Of a stretch of 39,677 nt of DNA, positions 1 through 8,477 are shown piece after piece. The notes beneath the pieces are model-generated. The model was not told where the DNA came from, did no database searches, and saw only the letters and a program-made list of their open reading frames with translations. Within the stretch, counting starts at the first letter, position 1; the number at the start of each line of letters is the position of its first letter. This DNA is from an uncultured Erysipelotrichaceae bacterium. GTDB lineage: Bacteria > Bacillota_I > Bacilli_A > RF39 > UBA660. A program made the position numbers and the translations under genes. The DNA lies in assembly GCA_902801685.1 (NCBI GenBank), contig CADCIZ010000007.1:1-39677 (forward strand), in the 5' to 3' direction.

Positions 1-80
1 CTTACTAATTATCAATATTCCTAACTTTTCATTAATACTATTGTTAACATATTTTTTTCTCTAAAAATAATTTTCATTTG

Positions 81-674
81 CTATTTCTTTTTATATACTT
101 TATTATTACTATCATATATACTAATGCTATTTTTACCATTATTCTTGGATTCATATAAAGCAATGTCTGCTTCTTTAATAATTTCATCAAGAGTTTTCCC
201 CTCTTCATAACTTGATATTCCCGCGCTAAATGAAACATTAATATTTAAATTTTTAAAATAATCTTTTATTATTTTACTTACTATATCCATTCTTTTTTTT
301 ACTAAATCTTTAGAGCATTTATTAAAAACGACTAAGAACTCGTCTCCTCCGTATCTACATACGATATCAGTTGAACGAGTATTATTCATTAAGATCTTAG
401 TAACTACTTTTAAAACATTATCACCTACATCATGACCATAAGTATCATTAATACCTTTAAAATCATCTACATCACATAAAACAACTACACTAAAACTATT
501 AATATTATTAAGTATTCTTCTGTTATATGCGCCAGTCAATGTATCTTTTTTTACAATTTCTAATAATTGATTTCTTTCTTCTATTAATCTTAATATTTGA
601 ATTTTTAAATCTATATTATTAACTGAATCTAAATTTTTAATAATACTATCTATATAATTATTATATTCGGACAT
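81..674 (-). CDS. GGDEF-domain diguanylate cyclase without a sensor domain
   Basis: The 197-residue protein should make cyclic di-GMP from two GTP. The entry motif DTLTGAYNRR lies near residues 44-53, the metal-binding DVDDFK near 68-73, and the active-site GGDEF at 109-113. The inhibitory RxxD site (RSTD, 100-103) lies exactly five residues before it, so product feedback is likely. The first 40 residues are a charged helix that could dimerise. There is no PAS, GAF or membrane segment. An upstream GTG at 707 extends the frame, but the ATG at 674 has GGGAGTG at the right distance and is the better start. The gene follows the orphan gene at 728-1525 by 53 bases and may share its transcript. No EAL or HD-GYP partner is in the window. 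Confidence 0.93.
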   Translation of the reverse strand: MSEYNNYIDSIIKNLDSVNNIDLKIQILRLIEERNQLLEIVKKDTLTGAYNRRILNNINSFSVVVLCDVDDFKGINDTYGHDVGDNVLKVVTKILMNNTRSTDIVCRYGGDEFLVVFNKCSKDLVKKRMDIVSKIIKDYFKNLNINVSFSAGISSYEEGKTLDEIIKEADIALYESKNNGKNSISIYDSNNKVYKKK

Positions 675-727
675 TCTATCACTCCCAAACGAACAATATT
701 TTAACACAAACTAAAAACAATTCAAAA

Positions 728-1525
728 TTACTTGCTTTTACTATTTGTATTATTCTTAATTAAATTACCATAAACATCAGCAAATGATATATTAATCTTT
801 ACGCCCTCTATGCCTTCTCCCAATTGATTGCTTAATAAACTTAATCCATTACCATTTTCAACATCATTTTTAATATCTTCAAAGCATTTATCAGTAGATT
901 TTATTATTTCTTGTCCAATCTCAGGAATTTCTCTTAGCATGTTTGACAAAAAGTATTTATCACAGCTTGCAAACATACCAGGTTTTATTTGCCTTTTTAT
1001 TATTTCATTATATGAATCCTTATCTATCCTATTTTCTAGTAATGTAGCAAATGCTTTTATAAAGAATATATGCATAATTGCTTCTCTAATATGGCAATCA
1101 CTATCTAATTTAATCTCAACATAATCATCATATGTATACATCATTTTATTTTCTAATATTCTCTTTTTTTCTTGATTTTTAAGTATTAATTTAATACATA
1201 ATTTCTCTAATTCATTTAGATTACTAGGATTATTATAATAATCTTTTACTTTTTTAAGTTCAAAATTAGGTATCTCTTTGCAACTATTCATAAATGTTTT
1301 ATAAGCAATTTCAATAGATTGTATGTTACTACCACATTTGAGTAGTCCTTCATAATACCCATTATTACCATATCTATACACAACCTCTAATACATATATC
1401 TCATATGGGCTTAATAGACTAGGATTATTATTATACTTATCTTCTAAATTTTTTCTTAATGTATCATTATCTTTACACAGAGTTATAATTAAACCAATTT
1501 TACTTTCTTCTTCTTTTGTAAACAT
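728..1525 (-). CDS. Hypothetical protein, 265 aa
   Basis: I do not recognise this family. The protein looks soluble and mostly helical, rich in Lys, Glu and Asn. It has no signal peptide, no clear membrane segment and no obvious catalytic motif. Several cysteines are scattered through it without CxxC pairing. The C-terminus (about 225-255) is less helical and ends in a polar tail. The start is supported by GGAG eight bases upstream of the ATG. It lies downstream of the ddl terminator and upstream of the GGDEF gene, so it may act with c-di-GMP signalling, but nothing in the sequence proves that. Confidence 0.75.
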   Translation of the reverse strand: MFTKEEESKIGLIITLCKDNDTLRKNLEDKYNNNPSLLSPYEIYVLEVVYRYGNNGYYEGLLKCGSNIQSIEIAYKTFMNSCKEIPNFELKKVKDYYNNPSNLNELEKLCIKLILKNQEKKRILENKMMYTYDDYVEIKLDSDCHIREAIMHIFFIKAFATLLENRIDKDSYNEIIKRQIKPGMFASCDKYFLSNMLREIPEIGQEIIKSTDKCFEDIKNDVENGNGLSLLSNQLGEGIEGVKINISFADVYGNLIKNNTNSKSK

Positions 1526-1546
1526 AAATACTCCAATCTATTTATC

Positions 1547-1572
1547 AAAAAACAAACTATCTTTTTAGTTTG
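1547..1572 (-). terminator. Intrinsic terminator of the ddl operon
   Basis: A perfect 7-bp stem (CAAACTA/TAGTTTG) with a 6-base loop is followed on the minus strand by six T. The stem overlaps the last codons and stop of ddl. Confidence 0.8.
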
Positions 1573-2756
1573 CCTTTTGCTCCTTTTAATCCATTAAAGT
1601 TACTTAAGATATTTGTATCAAAAGAATATGTTTTTTTATGTTTTTCTTTATAATCTTTAATAGCAATATTAATCATATCACTAAGTAATTCTTTATATCC
1701 TTTACCTACTGGTTCCCAAAGATAGAATGCAAGTGACCCTGGAATAGTATTTGGTTCATTAATATATACATCATTAGTTTTACCATCGATTAAAAAATCT
1801 ATTCTACATACTCCACTTAAATTAAGTGCTTTAAATGCACGAACTGAAATATCTTTGATTTTCTCTTCTACCTTTTTATCAATTCGAGCAGGAATGATAC
1901 GACTAGTAGATGCCATGCCTTTAGATGAATTCATAGCTCCTTTAAGTTTACCTTTAGAACCACCTATATACTTATCTGCATAAGTTAAAAGTTCATTATC
2001 ACTTAACACTTCTTCAAGGGCACTAGTATCTTGATGTTTATAATTACCAAGCACACTGCAATTAACTTCAACTAAGTTAGAAACAGCTTTTTCAACTACT
2101 ATCTTATTATCATATTTAATAGCTTCTTTAATTGCATCTTTAATATCACTATCAGTTTTTACATAAGTAATGCCTACACTACTACCTAAAGTAGCTGGTT
2201 TAACAACTACTGGATATTTTAACTTATTTATTTTATCCAATATAGATTTATTATCTTCTTCATATTCATAGTCATAGAACCAAGTATAAGGTACAACAGG
2301 AATATCATTAGACTCAAATACTTGTTTCATTAATACTTTATCCTGTCCTAAAGCTGCTCCTAATACATGACTTCCTACATATGGGATACCTGTACTTTCC
2401 AAATATCCTTGAATAGAACCATCTTCTACATTATTACCGTGTACTATTGGGAATGCAATATCAATATCAGTTATATCTTTTCTAAACATTCCTTTAGTAG
2501 ATTGTAAATAATATTTATCTCCTTTTTTAGTTAATACAACTTCTTTAGCATACCTTTTTAAATCATCAAAATTCTTATATACATCCATATCTCTTAACAT
2601 CGCACCAGTATACCAAATACGTTCTTTACTTATATAAATTGGAATAATGTCATATCTTTCTTCATCAATAGATTCCATTGCTTGAACCGCACTAATAACA
2701 CTTACTTCGTGTTCAACACTCTCTCCTCCAAAAATTACACCTAATTTTATTTTCAT
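1557..2756 (-). CDS. ddl: D-alanine--D-alanine ligase
   Basis: This ATP-grasp ligase joins two D-alanines for the peptidoglycan stem peptide. Visible family marks are the N-terminal GVIFGGESVEHEVS (about 6-19), HGNNVEDGSIQG (106-117), the ATP-binding VVVKPATLGSSVG (183-195), and RIDF...INEPNTIPGS (318-341), which carries the metal ligands. The protein has 399 residues against the usual 300-360. The extra length is an insert around 255-290 near the omega loop and a basic C-terminal tail of about 40 residues. The motif reads NEPNTIPGSLAF where the textbook form is NEVNTMPGF, so this is a divergent subgroup. AGGAGG precedes the ATG. It is the last gene after the hydrolase and murF, nine bases from murF. 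Confidence 0.95.
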   Translation of the reverse strand: MKIKLGVIFGGESVEHEVSVISAVQAMESIDEERYDIIPIYISKERIWYTGAMLRDMDVYKNFDDLKRYAKEVVLTKKGDKYYLQSTKGMFRKDITDIDIAFPIVHGNNVEDGSIQGYLESTGIPYVGSHVLGAALGQDKVLMKQVFESNDIPVVPYTWFYDYEYEEDNKSILDKINKLKYPVVVKPATLGSSVGITYVKTDSDIKDAIKEAIKYDNKIVVEKAVSNLVEVNCSVLGNYKHQDTSALEEVLSDNELLTYADKYIGGSKGKLKGAMNSSKGMASTSRIIPARIDKKVEEKIKDISVRAFKALNLSGVCRIDFLIDGKTNDVYINEPNTIPGSLAFYLWEPVGKGYKELLSDMINIAIKDYKEKHKKTYSFDTNILSNFNGLKGAKGKLKR

Positions 2757-2765
2757 AAATTCCTC

Positions 2766-4343
2766 CTATTCATTAAATAAATCTGGTAAGTCGTTTTCAA
2801 GTAAGATATAAGTTTTCTTGGTTGATAACTTATTCATTATTGGAAACGCTTCCTTTACATCATTTATTACATATATATTTTCTTTTTTGTATTTTGACTT
2901 TATTAATCCATCATATATGGGTTTAGTTTGATTTTTACCGACTAATATTACATAATCCGCAACCTCACTAATATATGTACCAAAGTTATAGTTTGCTTCA
3001 TATTGTTTATCACCAAGTTCAATCATACCTGGAGTAACTACTATCTTAATACCATCCATAAGGCCAAGGACATCAAGTGCCATCTTAGAACCTACTGGAT
3101 TAGAGTTATATGCATCATCTATTATATAGTTAGTACCATAAGTTTTAAGTTCTAATCTATGTTCAATAGTTTTAACGATCGCTACTCCTCTTTTCAACTC
3201 ATCAATACTCATACCAAGTTCATGGCCTAGTAAAATAGCTGCAAGTATATTGTAAACATTATGTCTACCTAACAGTTTAGTTTGAAATGTATATTTCTTC
3301 TTATCTCCTTTAAATATACAATCAAATGTAGTTCCTTCTCCTGATAGTTTAATATTAGTAGCTTTTAAGTCTACATCATCCGAGTCTATTCCTATCCAAA
3401 GTACTTTACAATCGTTTTTAAGTTTATAATTTCTTTGATAAGGGTCATCACCATTTAATATACCAATACCATCATGTGGTAAAGATTCAATCAATTCAAA
3501 CTTACCTTTTTGAATATTTTCTCTTGATCCAAAACTTTCTAAGTGCGCTTCTCCAATAGTAGTAAGTATTCCATACTTTGGTTTAACAAGCTTACAAGTA
3601 GTTGCAATCTCCCCTACTTTAAATGCACCCATTTCAGCTATAAATAAATCATTAAATTTATCTAAATATTGATTAATTGACCTGATAAGTCCATAAGGAG
3701 TATTAAAGTTCTTCGGAGTAGCAAAAGCATTAAATTTAACATTCAATATATCATTTAATATATTTTTACTACTAGTCTTACCATAACTTCCGGTAATTCC
3801 TATTACTGGTAAATTCATAGAAAACAATTTATTTTGTGCCATATGTTTAAAATGCAAATATACACATTTTTCAACTGGTATATTTATCTTATTAACAAGC
3901 CATATCATAAAATAATTTAAATAAGTAATAATACTTAGTATTAAATAGTATACAGTTATATTATTTTCTTTAAATAGTAAAATCATAACAAGTAATATTA
4001 TTAAATATAAAATAGACTCTGTTATAGCTATTCTTTTTACTCTAGCAGTTATTACTAGTGGTTTTTTTACTTGTTCTTTAATACTTCTAAACTCTATTAT
4101 AGTGAAAATTGTAAGTAAACTAAATAAAGCCATAGTAATATAATTATTTAATACAAAACCAAGTCCTATTATAAACAAACCTAAATCTGGATTTAAAAAT
4201 ACTTTTTTCAAATTATTATTAATCCATAATAAGTATCTATTAGATTCATCATAATAGTTTTGCTGTAACATATGTATTGATTTTTTACTTTTAATAATTG
4301 TTAAATATATAAGAGGTATTAACGATAATAAAAAATATAACAT
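2766..4343 (-). CDS. murF: MurF-like D-Ala-D-Ala-adding ligase with a membrane-embedded N-terminus
   Basis: The C-terminal 350 residues are a Mur ligase. They carry the P-loop GITGSYGKT (182-190), GEAHLESFGS (264-273), NGDDP (297-301) and the MurF-type DDAYNSNP signature near 404-411, followed by VVTPGMIELG. It should add D-Ala-D-Ala to the UDP-MurNAc peptide. The first 150 residues replace the usual soluble UDP-binding domain with about five hydrophobic segments (1-17, 53-69, 70-85, 108-125, 130-150), so the enzyme is membrane-bound. At 525 residues it is longer than typical MurF (about 450). The neighbour ddl makes its dipeptide substrate. AGGAG lies eight bases before the ATG, overlapping the end of the hydrolase gene. 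An unusual Mur-ligase paralogue with another substrate cannot be excluded. Confidence 0.88.
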   Translation of the reverse strand: MLYFLLSLIPLIYLTIIKSKKSIHMLQQNYYDESNRYLLWINNNLKKVFLNPDLGLFIIGLGFVLNNYITMALFSLLTIFTIIEFRSIKEQVKKPLVITARVKRIAITESILYLIILLVMILLFKENNITVYYLILSIITYLNYFMIWLVNKINIPVEKCVYLHFKHMAQNKLFSMNLPVIGITGSYGKTSSKNILNDILNVKFNAFATPKNFNTPYGLIRSINQYLDKFNDLFIAEMGAFKVGEIATTCKLVKPKYGILTTIGEAHLESFGSRENIQKGKFELIESLPHDGIGILNGDDPYQRNYKLKNDCKVLWIGIDSDDVDLKATNIKLSGEGTTFDCIFKGDKKKYTFQTKLLGRHNVYNILAAILLGHELGMSIDELKRGVAIVKTIEHRLELKTYGTNYIIDDAYNSNPVGSKMALDVLGLMDGIKIVVTPGMIELGDKQYEANYNFGTYISEVADYVILVGKNQTKPIYDGLIKSKYKKENIYVINDVKEAFPIMNKLSTKKTYILLENDLPDLFNE

Positions 4344-4345
4344 AA

Positions 4346-5080
4346 TTACTCTCCTTCTAAAAATATTCTAATTACTTTTATTACTTGAGGTAACATTTCT
4401 AAATAAGCATAATGCGTACATCCTTCATAAATAACAAGTCCAGAGTCTTCGATTAATGATTCTAATTCTTTAGCATCCTCTACTGGTACAGCCTCATCAT
4501 TAGTCCCCCAGAATATAAATGTAGGACACTTAATCTTTTTAACGTCTTCACGTATATCTAGATTAACTGTTTCGACAAGTATTTTTCTCATCATTTCTGA
4601 TGCATTCTTATAATCTGTAGAACCAATATGCTTTTTAGCATATCCTTCTAATTTATTTAACAACGGTACTTTTTTTAATGATTTTAATACTTTTGTTTTT
4701 AAGGGCATTTTTTCAATACCTTTTTTAAATGGACTGGCAAAAAGTACTAACTTTTTAACCTTATACTTACTAGCATAAGCAAGCGATATTTTTCCACCAA
4801 ATGAATGTCCCATCATAATTGGATTTTTAACACCAATACTTTTTAAAAATTCATGTACACATTCAACATAATCATAGATTGTCCAAACACTTTTAGGTTC
4901 ACTAGACTCTCCATATCCTGGTAAATCTAAGATAATGATATGTCCCTTTAATTTATCACCAACAGGCTTCATCATTTGTATGTTTTGACCCCATCCATGA
5001 AGCAAGACTATATCATTTCCTTCTCCATACTCTATATAATTTATATCAACATCTTTAATATGTTTAATCAAATTCATCAT
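4346..5080 (-). CDS. Alpha/beta hydrolase
   Basis: A single-domain alpha/beta-hydrolase fold enzyme. It has the oxyanion region LLHGWGQN, the lid-side DLPGYGESSEP, the nucleophile elbow GHSFGG, a late acid in FWGTNDEAVP and the catalytic His in GCTHYAYLE. The substrate is unknown. It is first in the operon with murF and ddl, only two bases before murF, so a role near the cell envelope is possible. The frame continues up to a TTG at 5119, but that stretch overlaps a likely promoter. The paired ATGs at 5080 and 5077 sit just after GGAG and are better starts, although the spacing is tight. Confidence 0.85.
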   Translation of the reverse strand: MMNLIKHIKDVDINYIEYGEGNDIVLLHGWGQNIQMMKPVGDKLKGHIIILDLPGYGESSEPKSVWTIYDYVECVHEFLKSIGVKNPIMMGHSFGGKISLAYASKYKVKKLVLFASPFKKGIEKMPLKTKVLKSLKKVPLLNKLEGYAKKHIGSTDYKNASEMMRKILVETVNLDIREDVKKIKCPTFIFWGTNDEAVPVEDAKELESLIEDSGLVIYEGCTHYAYLEMLPQVIKVIRIFLEGE

Positions 5081-5096
5081 CTCCGTTAACCTTACA

Positions 5097-5124
5097 TATA
5101 TAATGTTACCACATTTCAAAGCAA
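5097..5124 (-). promoter_or_regulatory. Probable promoter of the hydrolase-murF-ddl operon
   Basis: A TTGCTT box (5119-5124) and a TATATA box (5097-5102) are 16 bp apart, just after the terminator of the preceding operon. Transcription would begin near 5090, which favours the start codon at 5080/5077. Confidence 0.4.
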
Positions 5125-5162
5125 AAAAAAAGCAAGTTTAATTATTTTTTTTAAACTTACTT
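5123..5162 (-). terminator. Intrinsic terminator after the CPBP protease gene
   Basis: An 11-bp stem with one mismatch and an 11-base AT-rich loop is followed by nine T on the minus strand. It ends the nfeD-SPFH-CPBP operon. Confidence 0.8.
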
Positions 5163-5188
5163 AAATATATATTTTTTCACATAAAAAG

Positions 5189-6013
5189 TTATCTATCAGC
5201 AATTTTATCTTTTCTAAATAAATTCATTACCGCAACTATTCCAAATAAACTTACTAGTATTAATAACGAATTAACTAATATATTATTTTTAACAAGTAAA
5301 TATATTAATACATTCATTGTAGTATTAATTCCTATATGAAAGATAATTGGCGCATTTAATGTTTTATATTTATCATATAAGTATATCATTATAAATGACA
5401 ATATTAATGTATATATCATAGTTATAAGATTTGGAAAATGTATTATTGAAAACATAACGCTTGTAATAATACAGGATTTTTTATGATTATTAAACTCAAG
5501 CAGTTTATTATATACTATTCCTCTAAATAACAATTCTTCTAGTATTGGGCCAATTATTCCTGATGATATTATAGTAACCATTAGTGGAAGACTACTTACT
5601 TTATAACTATCAGTAATATGAACTACACCATTTAATGTATAAATAAATGTATTAAAGAATATAGCAATAAACACACCTAGAACAAATATATTTATTAAAT
5701 TATATCTATCCATATTGGTTTTAGATTTTTCTAATTTCATCTTTCTAATAATACTATTAAATATAATTCCAAATATAATAAATGTTACTACTACCATAAG
5801 TAATGCTCTATTATTAAGATAATTAGTAAGAGCAGTTTTATACTCATGCGTATTTATTATTTCTATGTCATTTAAATCTGGAAAAAGGTCTCTATATTTT
5901 ATTAAATTTCTACTGTTAAAGATTGCAACAAAAATATAATTTATAAAAAACTCTCCAGTAAGAAATAATACTGGAAAGAATACTACTTTTAATATTTTTT
6001 TAATATAATTCAT
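5189..6013 (-). CDS. CPBP-family intramembrane glutamic protease (CAAX/Abi type)
   Basis: A membrane protein of 274 residues with about seven hydrophobic segments. The family motifs are present in order: EELLFR (159-164, catalytic glutamates and Arg), the FxxxH-type SIIHF (His192) and the second HxxxN-type FHIGIN (His226, Asn230). Bacterial members cleave membrane substrates or act in bacteriocin immunity and peptide processing; the substrate here is unknown. The start overlaps the stop of the SPFH gene by one base (TAATG), so it is translationally coupled to an SPFH/NfeD pair. That pairing suggests a shared role in membrane-protein quality control or microdomain function (inference). Confidence 0.9.
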   Translation of the reverse strand: MNYIKKILKVVFFPVLFLTGEFFINYIFVAIFNSRNLIKYRDLFPDLNDIEIINTHEYKTALTNYLNNRALLMVVVTFIIFGIIFNSIIRKMKLEKSKTNMDRYNLINIFVLGVFIAIFFNTFIYTLNGVVHITDSYKVSSLPLMVTIISSGIIGPILEELLFRGIVYNKLLEFNNHKKSCIITSVMFSIIHFPNLITMIYTLILSFIMIYLYDKYKTLNAPIIFHIGINTTMNVLIYLLVKNNILVNSLLILVSLFGIVAVMNLFRKDKIADR

Positions 6014-6900
6014 TATTTGTCATTCTTTAACATTTCTTTAACAGTAGTACCTAGTGTTGCAATATTAGATAGATCTGATGGAACAATTATTTTAGTAGAA
6101 TTTCCATCAGCCAAAGTAGATAATGCTTCTAAACTCTTTAAAGCAATTACCTTTTCATCTGCTCCAGCTTTCTTAATTAATTCAATACCTTCTGCTTCTG
6201 CTTGTTTAATCTTAAGAATAGCCTCAGCCTCTCCTTCTGCTTTTTTAATCTGTGATTGCTTTTCAGCTTCCGCACGCAAGATTGCGCTTTCTTTTTCTCC
6301 TTCTGCAATCAATATACTACTTCTTTTTTCTCCTTCTGCTTTTAGAATAGACTCTCTTCTCTCACGTTCTGCACGCATCTGTTTTTCCATAGCTTCCTGA
6401 ATCTCTCTTGGAGGAAAAATATTTTTAAGTTCAACTCTATTTACCTTAATTCCCCAAGAATCAGTTGCTTCATCAAGGATAGAACGCATCTTAGAATTAA
6501 TGATATCACGACTAGTTAAAGTTTGGTCTAACTCTAGTTCTCCAATGATATTACGTAGAGTTGTAGCAGTTAAGTTTTCAATAGCTGATATTGGTTGATC
6601 TACTCCATAAGTATATAACTTAGGATCGGTAATTTGAAAATAAACAACTGTATCTATTTGCATAGTTACATTATCTTTAGTAATAACTGGTTGTGGATCA
6701 AAATCCTTTACAATTTCTTTTAAAGTTACTTGTCTTGATACTCTATCAATAAAAGGTATCTTAACATGTAAACCATTTTGCCAAGTTGTATAATAAGAAC
6801 CTAAACGCTCAATTACATAAGCTTTTGCTTGTGGTACTACCCTAATATTTGGAATAATAACAAGCGCAACTAATATTAAAATAATAAATAAAAACATCAT
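6013..6900 (-). CDS. Stomatin-like SPFH/band 7 protein
   Basis: An N-terminal membrane segment (about 1-18) is followed by the band 7 domain (RVVPQAKAYVIERLG, then the TLRNIIGELELDQTLTSRD region). A long Ala/Glu/Lys coiled coil built on repeated AEGE/AEAE units runs over about 170-240, with a short hydrophobic C-terminus. This is the QmcA/stomatin layout, a scaffold of oligomeric membrane microdomains. It is coupled to nfeD upstream, its usual partner. The frame can be read from a TTG at 6909, but AAAGGAG lies ten bases before the ATG at 6900, which is taken as the start. It starts one base after the nfeD stop. Confidence 0.93.
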   Translation of the reverse strand: MMFLFIILILVALVIIPNIRVVPQAKAYVIERLGSYYTTWQNGLHVKIPFIDRVSRQVTLKEIVKDFDPQPVITKDNVTMQIDTVVYFQITDPKLYTYGVDQPISAIENLTATTLRNIIGELELDQTLTSRDIINSKMRSILDEATDSWGIKVNRVELKNIFPPREIQEAMEKQMRAERERRESILKAEGEKRSSILIAEGEKESAILRAEAEKQSQIKKAEGEAEAILKIKQAEAEGIELIKKAGADEKVIALKSLEALSTLADGNSTKIIVPSDLSNIATLGTTVKEMLKNDK

Positions 6901-6901
6901 A

Positions 6902-7318
6902 TTAATCAATCTCCTTTACTTTAATTTTTACGCCAATAATCTCTAGCACTTCAACTGTACTACCTTTTTTAATATCAATATCTGATATTGCTGTCCATCT
7001 TTTACCATCAACCTTAACTTCTCCTGGTGATAAATAACTTATATCCTCACTAACTATACCTTTCATACCTATAATTCTATCTAAATTAGTTTTAGATTCA
7101 CCTACTTTAAGTTTCTTTAATAAGTAAGGTCTAGTTGTAATTAGTAAGAATACTCCACCTAAGACAAATACCGCAAATTCTATTTCTACACTATCAATAA
7201 ATAACGATAATATCATAGATATAATTCCGCTTACAACAAACCATACTGTTGTAAGACCAACTGTTGTAACCTCAATAAATATTAAAAATATAACAATACT
7301 TAACCAAATCCAAACCAC
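6902..7318 (-). CDS. NfeD-family membrane protein
   Basis: At 138 residues this is the short NfeD form. Two or three hydrophobic helices (3-35, 45-62) come first, then the C-terminal soluble OB-fold (about 80-138) with the family stretch GMKGIVSEDI...GEVKVDGKRWTAISD. It lacks the ClpP-like protease half of long NfeD proteins. NfeD proteins pair with SPFH proteins, and an SPFH gene follows directly. The start is a GTG with GGAG eight bases upstream; an ATG two bases earlier is out of frame. Confidence 0.92.
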   Translation of the reverse strand: MVWIWLSIVIFLIFIEVTTVGLTTVWFVVSGIISMILSLFIDSVEIEFAVFVLGGVFLLITTRPYLLKKLKVGESKTNLDRIIGMKGIVSEDISYLSPGEVKVDGKRWTAISDIDIKKGSTVEVLEIIGVKIKVKEID

Positions 7319-7398
7319 ATTATCAACTCCACTTAAATTATACTATTAATATTTAAAAAATACTAGTATATTTTATTATTATCATCATATATTTTAGT

Positions 7399-7878
7399 AT
7401 GAAAACAATAATACATGATTTAGAATTTTTAGATAAAGAATTATTTAGTATTTATGATAATGATACAATAATTAATGCAAACGAGTGCAAGAACAGTTGT
7501 ATCGGTTGCTTTAGTTGTTGGATTAAGCATCCTAAGAAGTGTATTTACAAAGATGAATACTCTAATATTACAGAATCTTTAAAGAACTCAGATGAACTTA
7601 TTATAATTAGCAAATGTAGATACGGGTGCTACAGTGAGAGTGTTAAAAGAGTATTAGAAAGGTGTATTGGATACGTTCTACCTTATTTTACTATCCGTAA
7701 TAAACATATCCATCATGCAAGTAGATATAAAAATAAATTAAAATTAACTACTTATTTTTATGGAGATATTACTGATGATGATAAAGTATGTCTAAACAAT
7801 CTAGTTAAGGCTAATAGTATTAATCTAAATGCCAGTGATTATGAGGTAAAGGAGATAGATAATGTATACACTGATTAA
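7399..7878 (+). CDS. Flavodoxin-family protein with CxGCxxCW motif
   Basis: A 159-residue flavodoxin-like protein carrying SCIGCFSCWIKHPKKCIYKDEY (from about 33), the cysteine block typical of NADPH-dependent FMN reductase/iron-sulfur flavoprotein relatives, followed by SDELIIISKCRYG. The usual N-terminal FMN-phosphate loop (GSPRxxGNT) is absent. From memory, relatives that start MKT.IHDL share this layout, so the start is probably genuine. There is no clear Shine-Dalgarno before the ATG and the leader is short. The next gene begins inside its last 17 bases, so the two products are made together and may form one complex. Confidence 0.8.
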   Translation: MKTIIHDLEFLDKELFSIYDNDTIINANECKNSCIGCFSCWIKHPKKCIYKDEYSNITESLKNSDELIIISKCRYGCYSESVKRVLERCIGYVLPYFTIRNKHIHHASRYKNKLKLTTYFYGDITDDDKVCLNNLVKANSINLNASDYEVKEIDNVYTD

Positions 7879-8464
7879 TGGTTCACAAAAAAATCATCTA
7901 AGTAATTCTAGATACTTCCTAGATTATATTAGTAACTACTTAGATGATTATACAACATATGATTTAATGTATAGTAAATTTGAAGATATTATTAATAGTG
8001 TTATTAAATCTAATATAATAATTCTTGCTTTTCCACTTTATGTTGATAGTCCAAACTCACTTACTTTAAAACTATTAGACTATATATATGATAATAAAAT
8101 AGATTTATCTAATAAGAAATTATATGTAATAATTAACTGTGGTTTTAGAGAAGGAACACATAATATAACTGCTCTAAATATTATTAAGAATTGGGCTAAT
8201 AAAGTTAATATTAATTATAGTGGTTCAATACTTATTGGCGCAGGTGAAATTGTTGGTAAGAAAAGCTATAGTTATATTACTAGTATCGCAATTAGTAAGT
8301 TAAAGAAATTTAGTATATGCATAAAAGATAATAAAACCAGTAAGGATATAATAACTACTATGGATTTACTAACTAATAAACTATATTGTATGTTTGCCAA
8401 TAGTTCTTGGACTAAAAGAGCTAAAAAAAATAATTTAAAAAAGAATGATTTATTAATTCAATAA
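7862..8464 (+). CDS. Flavodoxin-family NAD(P)H oxidoreductase-like protein
   Basis: A 200-residue protein with the flavodoxin phosphate loop near the N-terminus (INGSQKNHLSNS), the central strand and loop NIIILAFPLYVDSPN, and a later flavin-side GAGEIVG segment. It keeps the phosphate loop that its overlapping upstream neighbour lacks, so the pair may be functionally complementary. AAAGGAG inside the upstream gene sets the start. The C-terminus is Lys/Asn-rich and its last codons form the terminator hairpin. Electron donor and substrate are unknown. Confidence 0.82.
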   Translation: MYTLINGSQKNHLSNSRYFLDYISNYLDDYTTYDLMYSKFEDIINSVIKSNIIILAFPLYVDSPNSLTLKLLDYIYDNKIDLSNKKLYVIINCGFREGTHNITALNIIKNWANKVNINYSGSILIGAGEIVGKKSYSYITSIAISKLKKFSICIKDNKTSKDIITTMDLLTNKLYCMFANSSWTKRAKKNNLKKNDLLIQ

Positions 8465-8477
8465 TCATTCTTTTTAA
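8441..8477. terminator. Bidirectional terminator between convergent genes
   Basis: A perfect 10-bp stem (AAGAATGATT/AATCATTCTT) is flanked by T5 on the plus side and an A-rich run on the other. It serves the flavodoxin pair (+) and the surface-protein gene ending at 8478 (-). Confidence 0.85.

Noticed and set aside
1-80. A gene entering from the left edge
   Set aside because: Only short frames broken by stops are present; nothing can be supported.
1557-2756. Vancomycin-resistance-type D-Ala-D-Lac ligase
   Set aside because: No vanH/vanX neighbours are present, and the gene lies with murF; the divergent motif alone is not evidence of D-lactate use.
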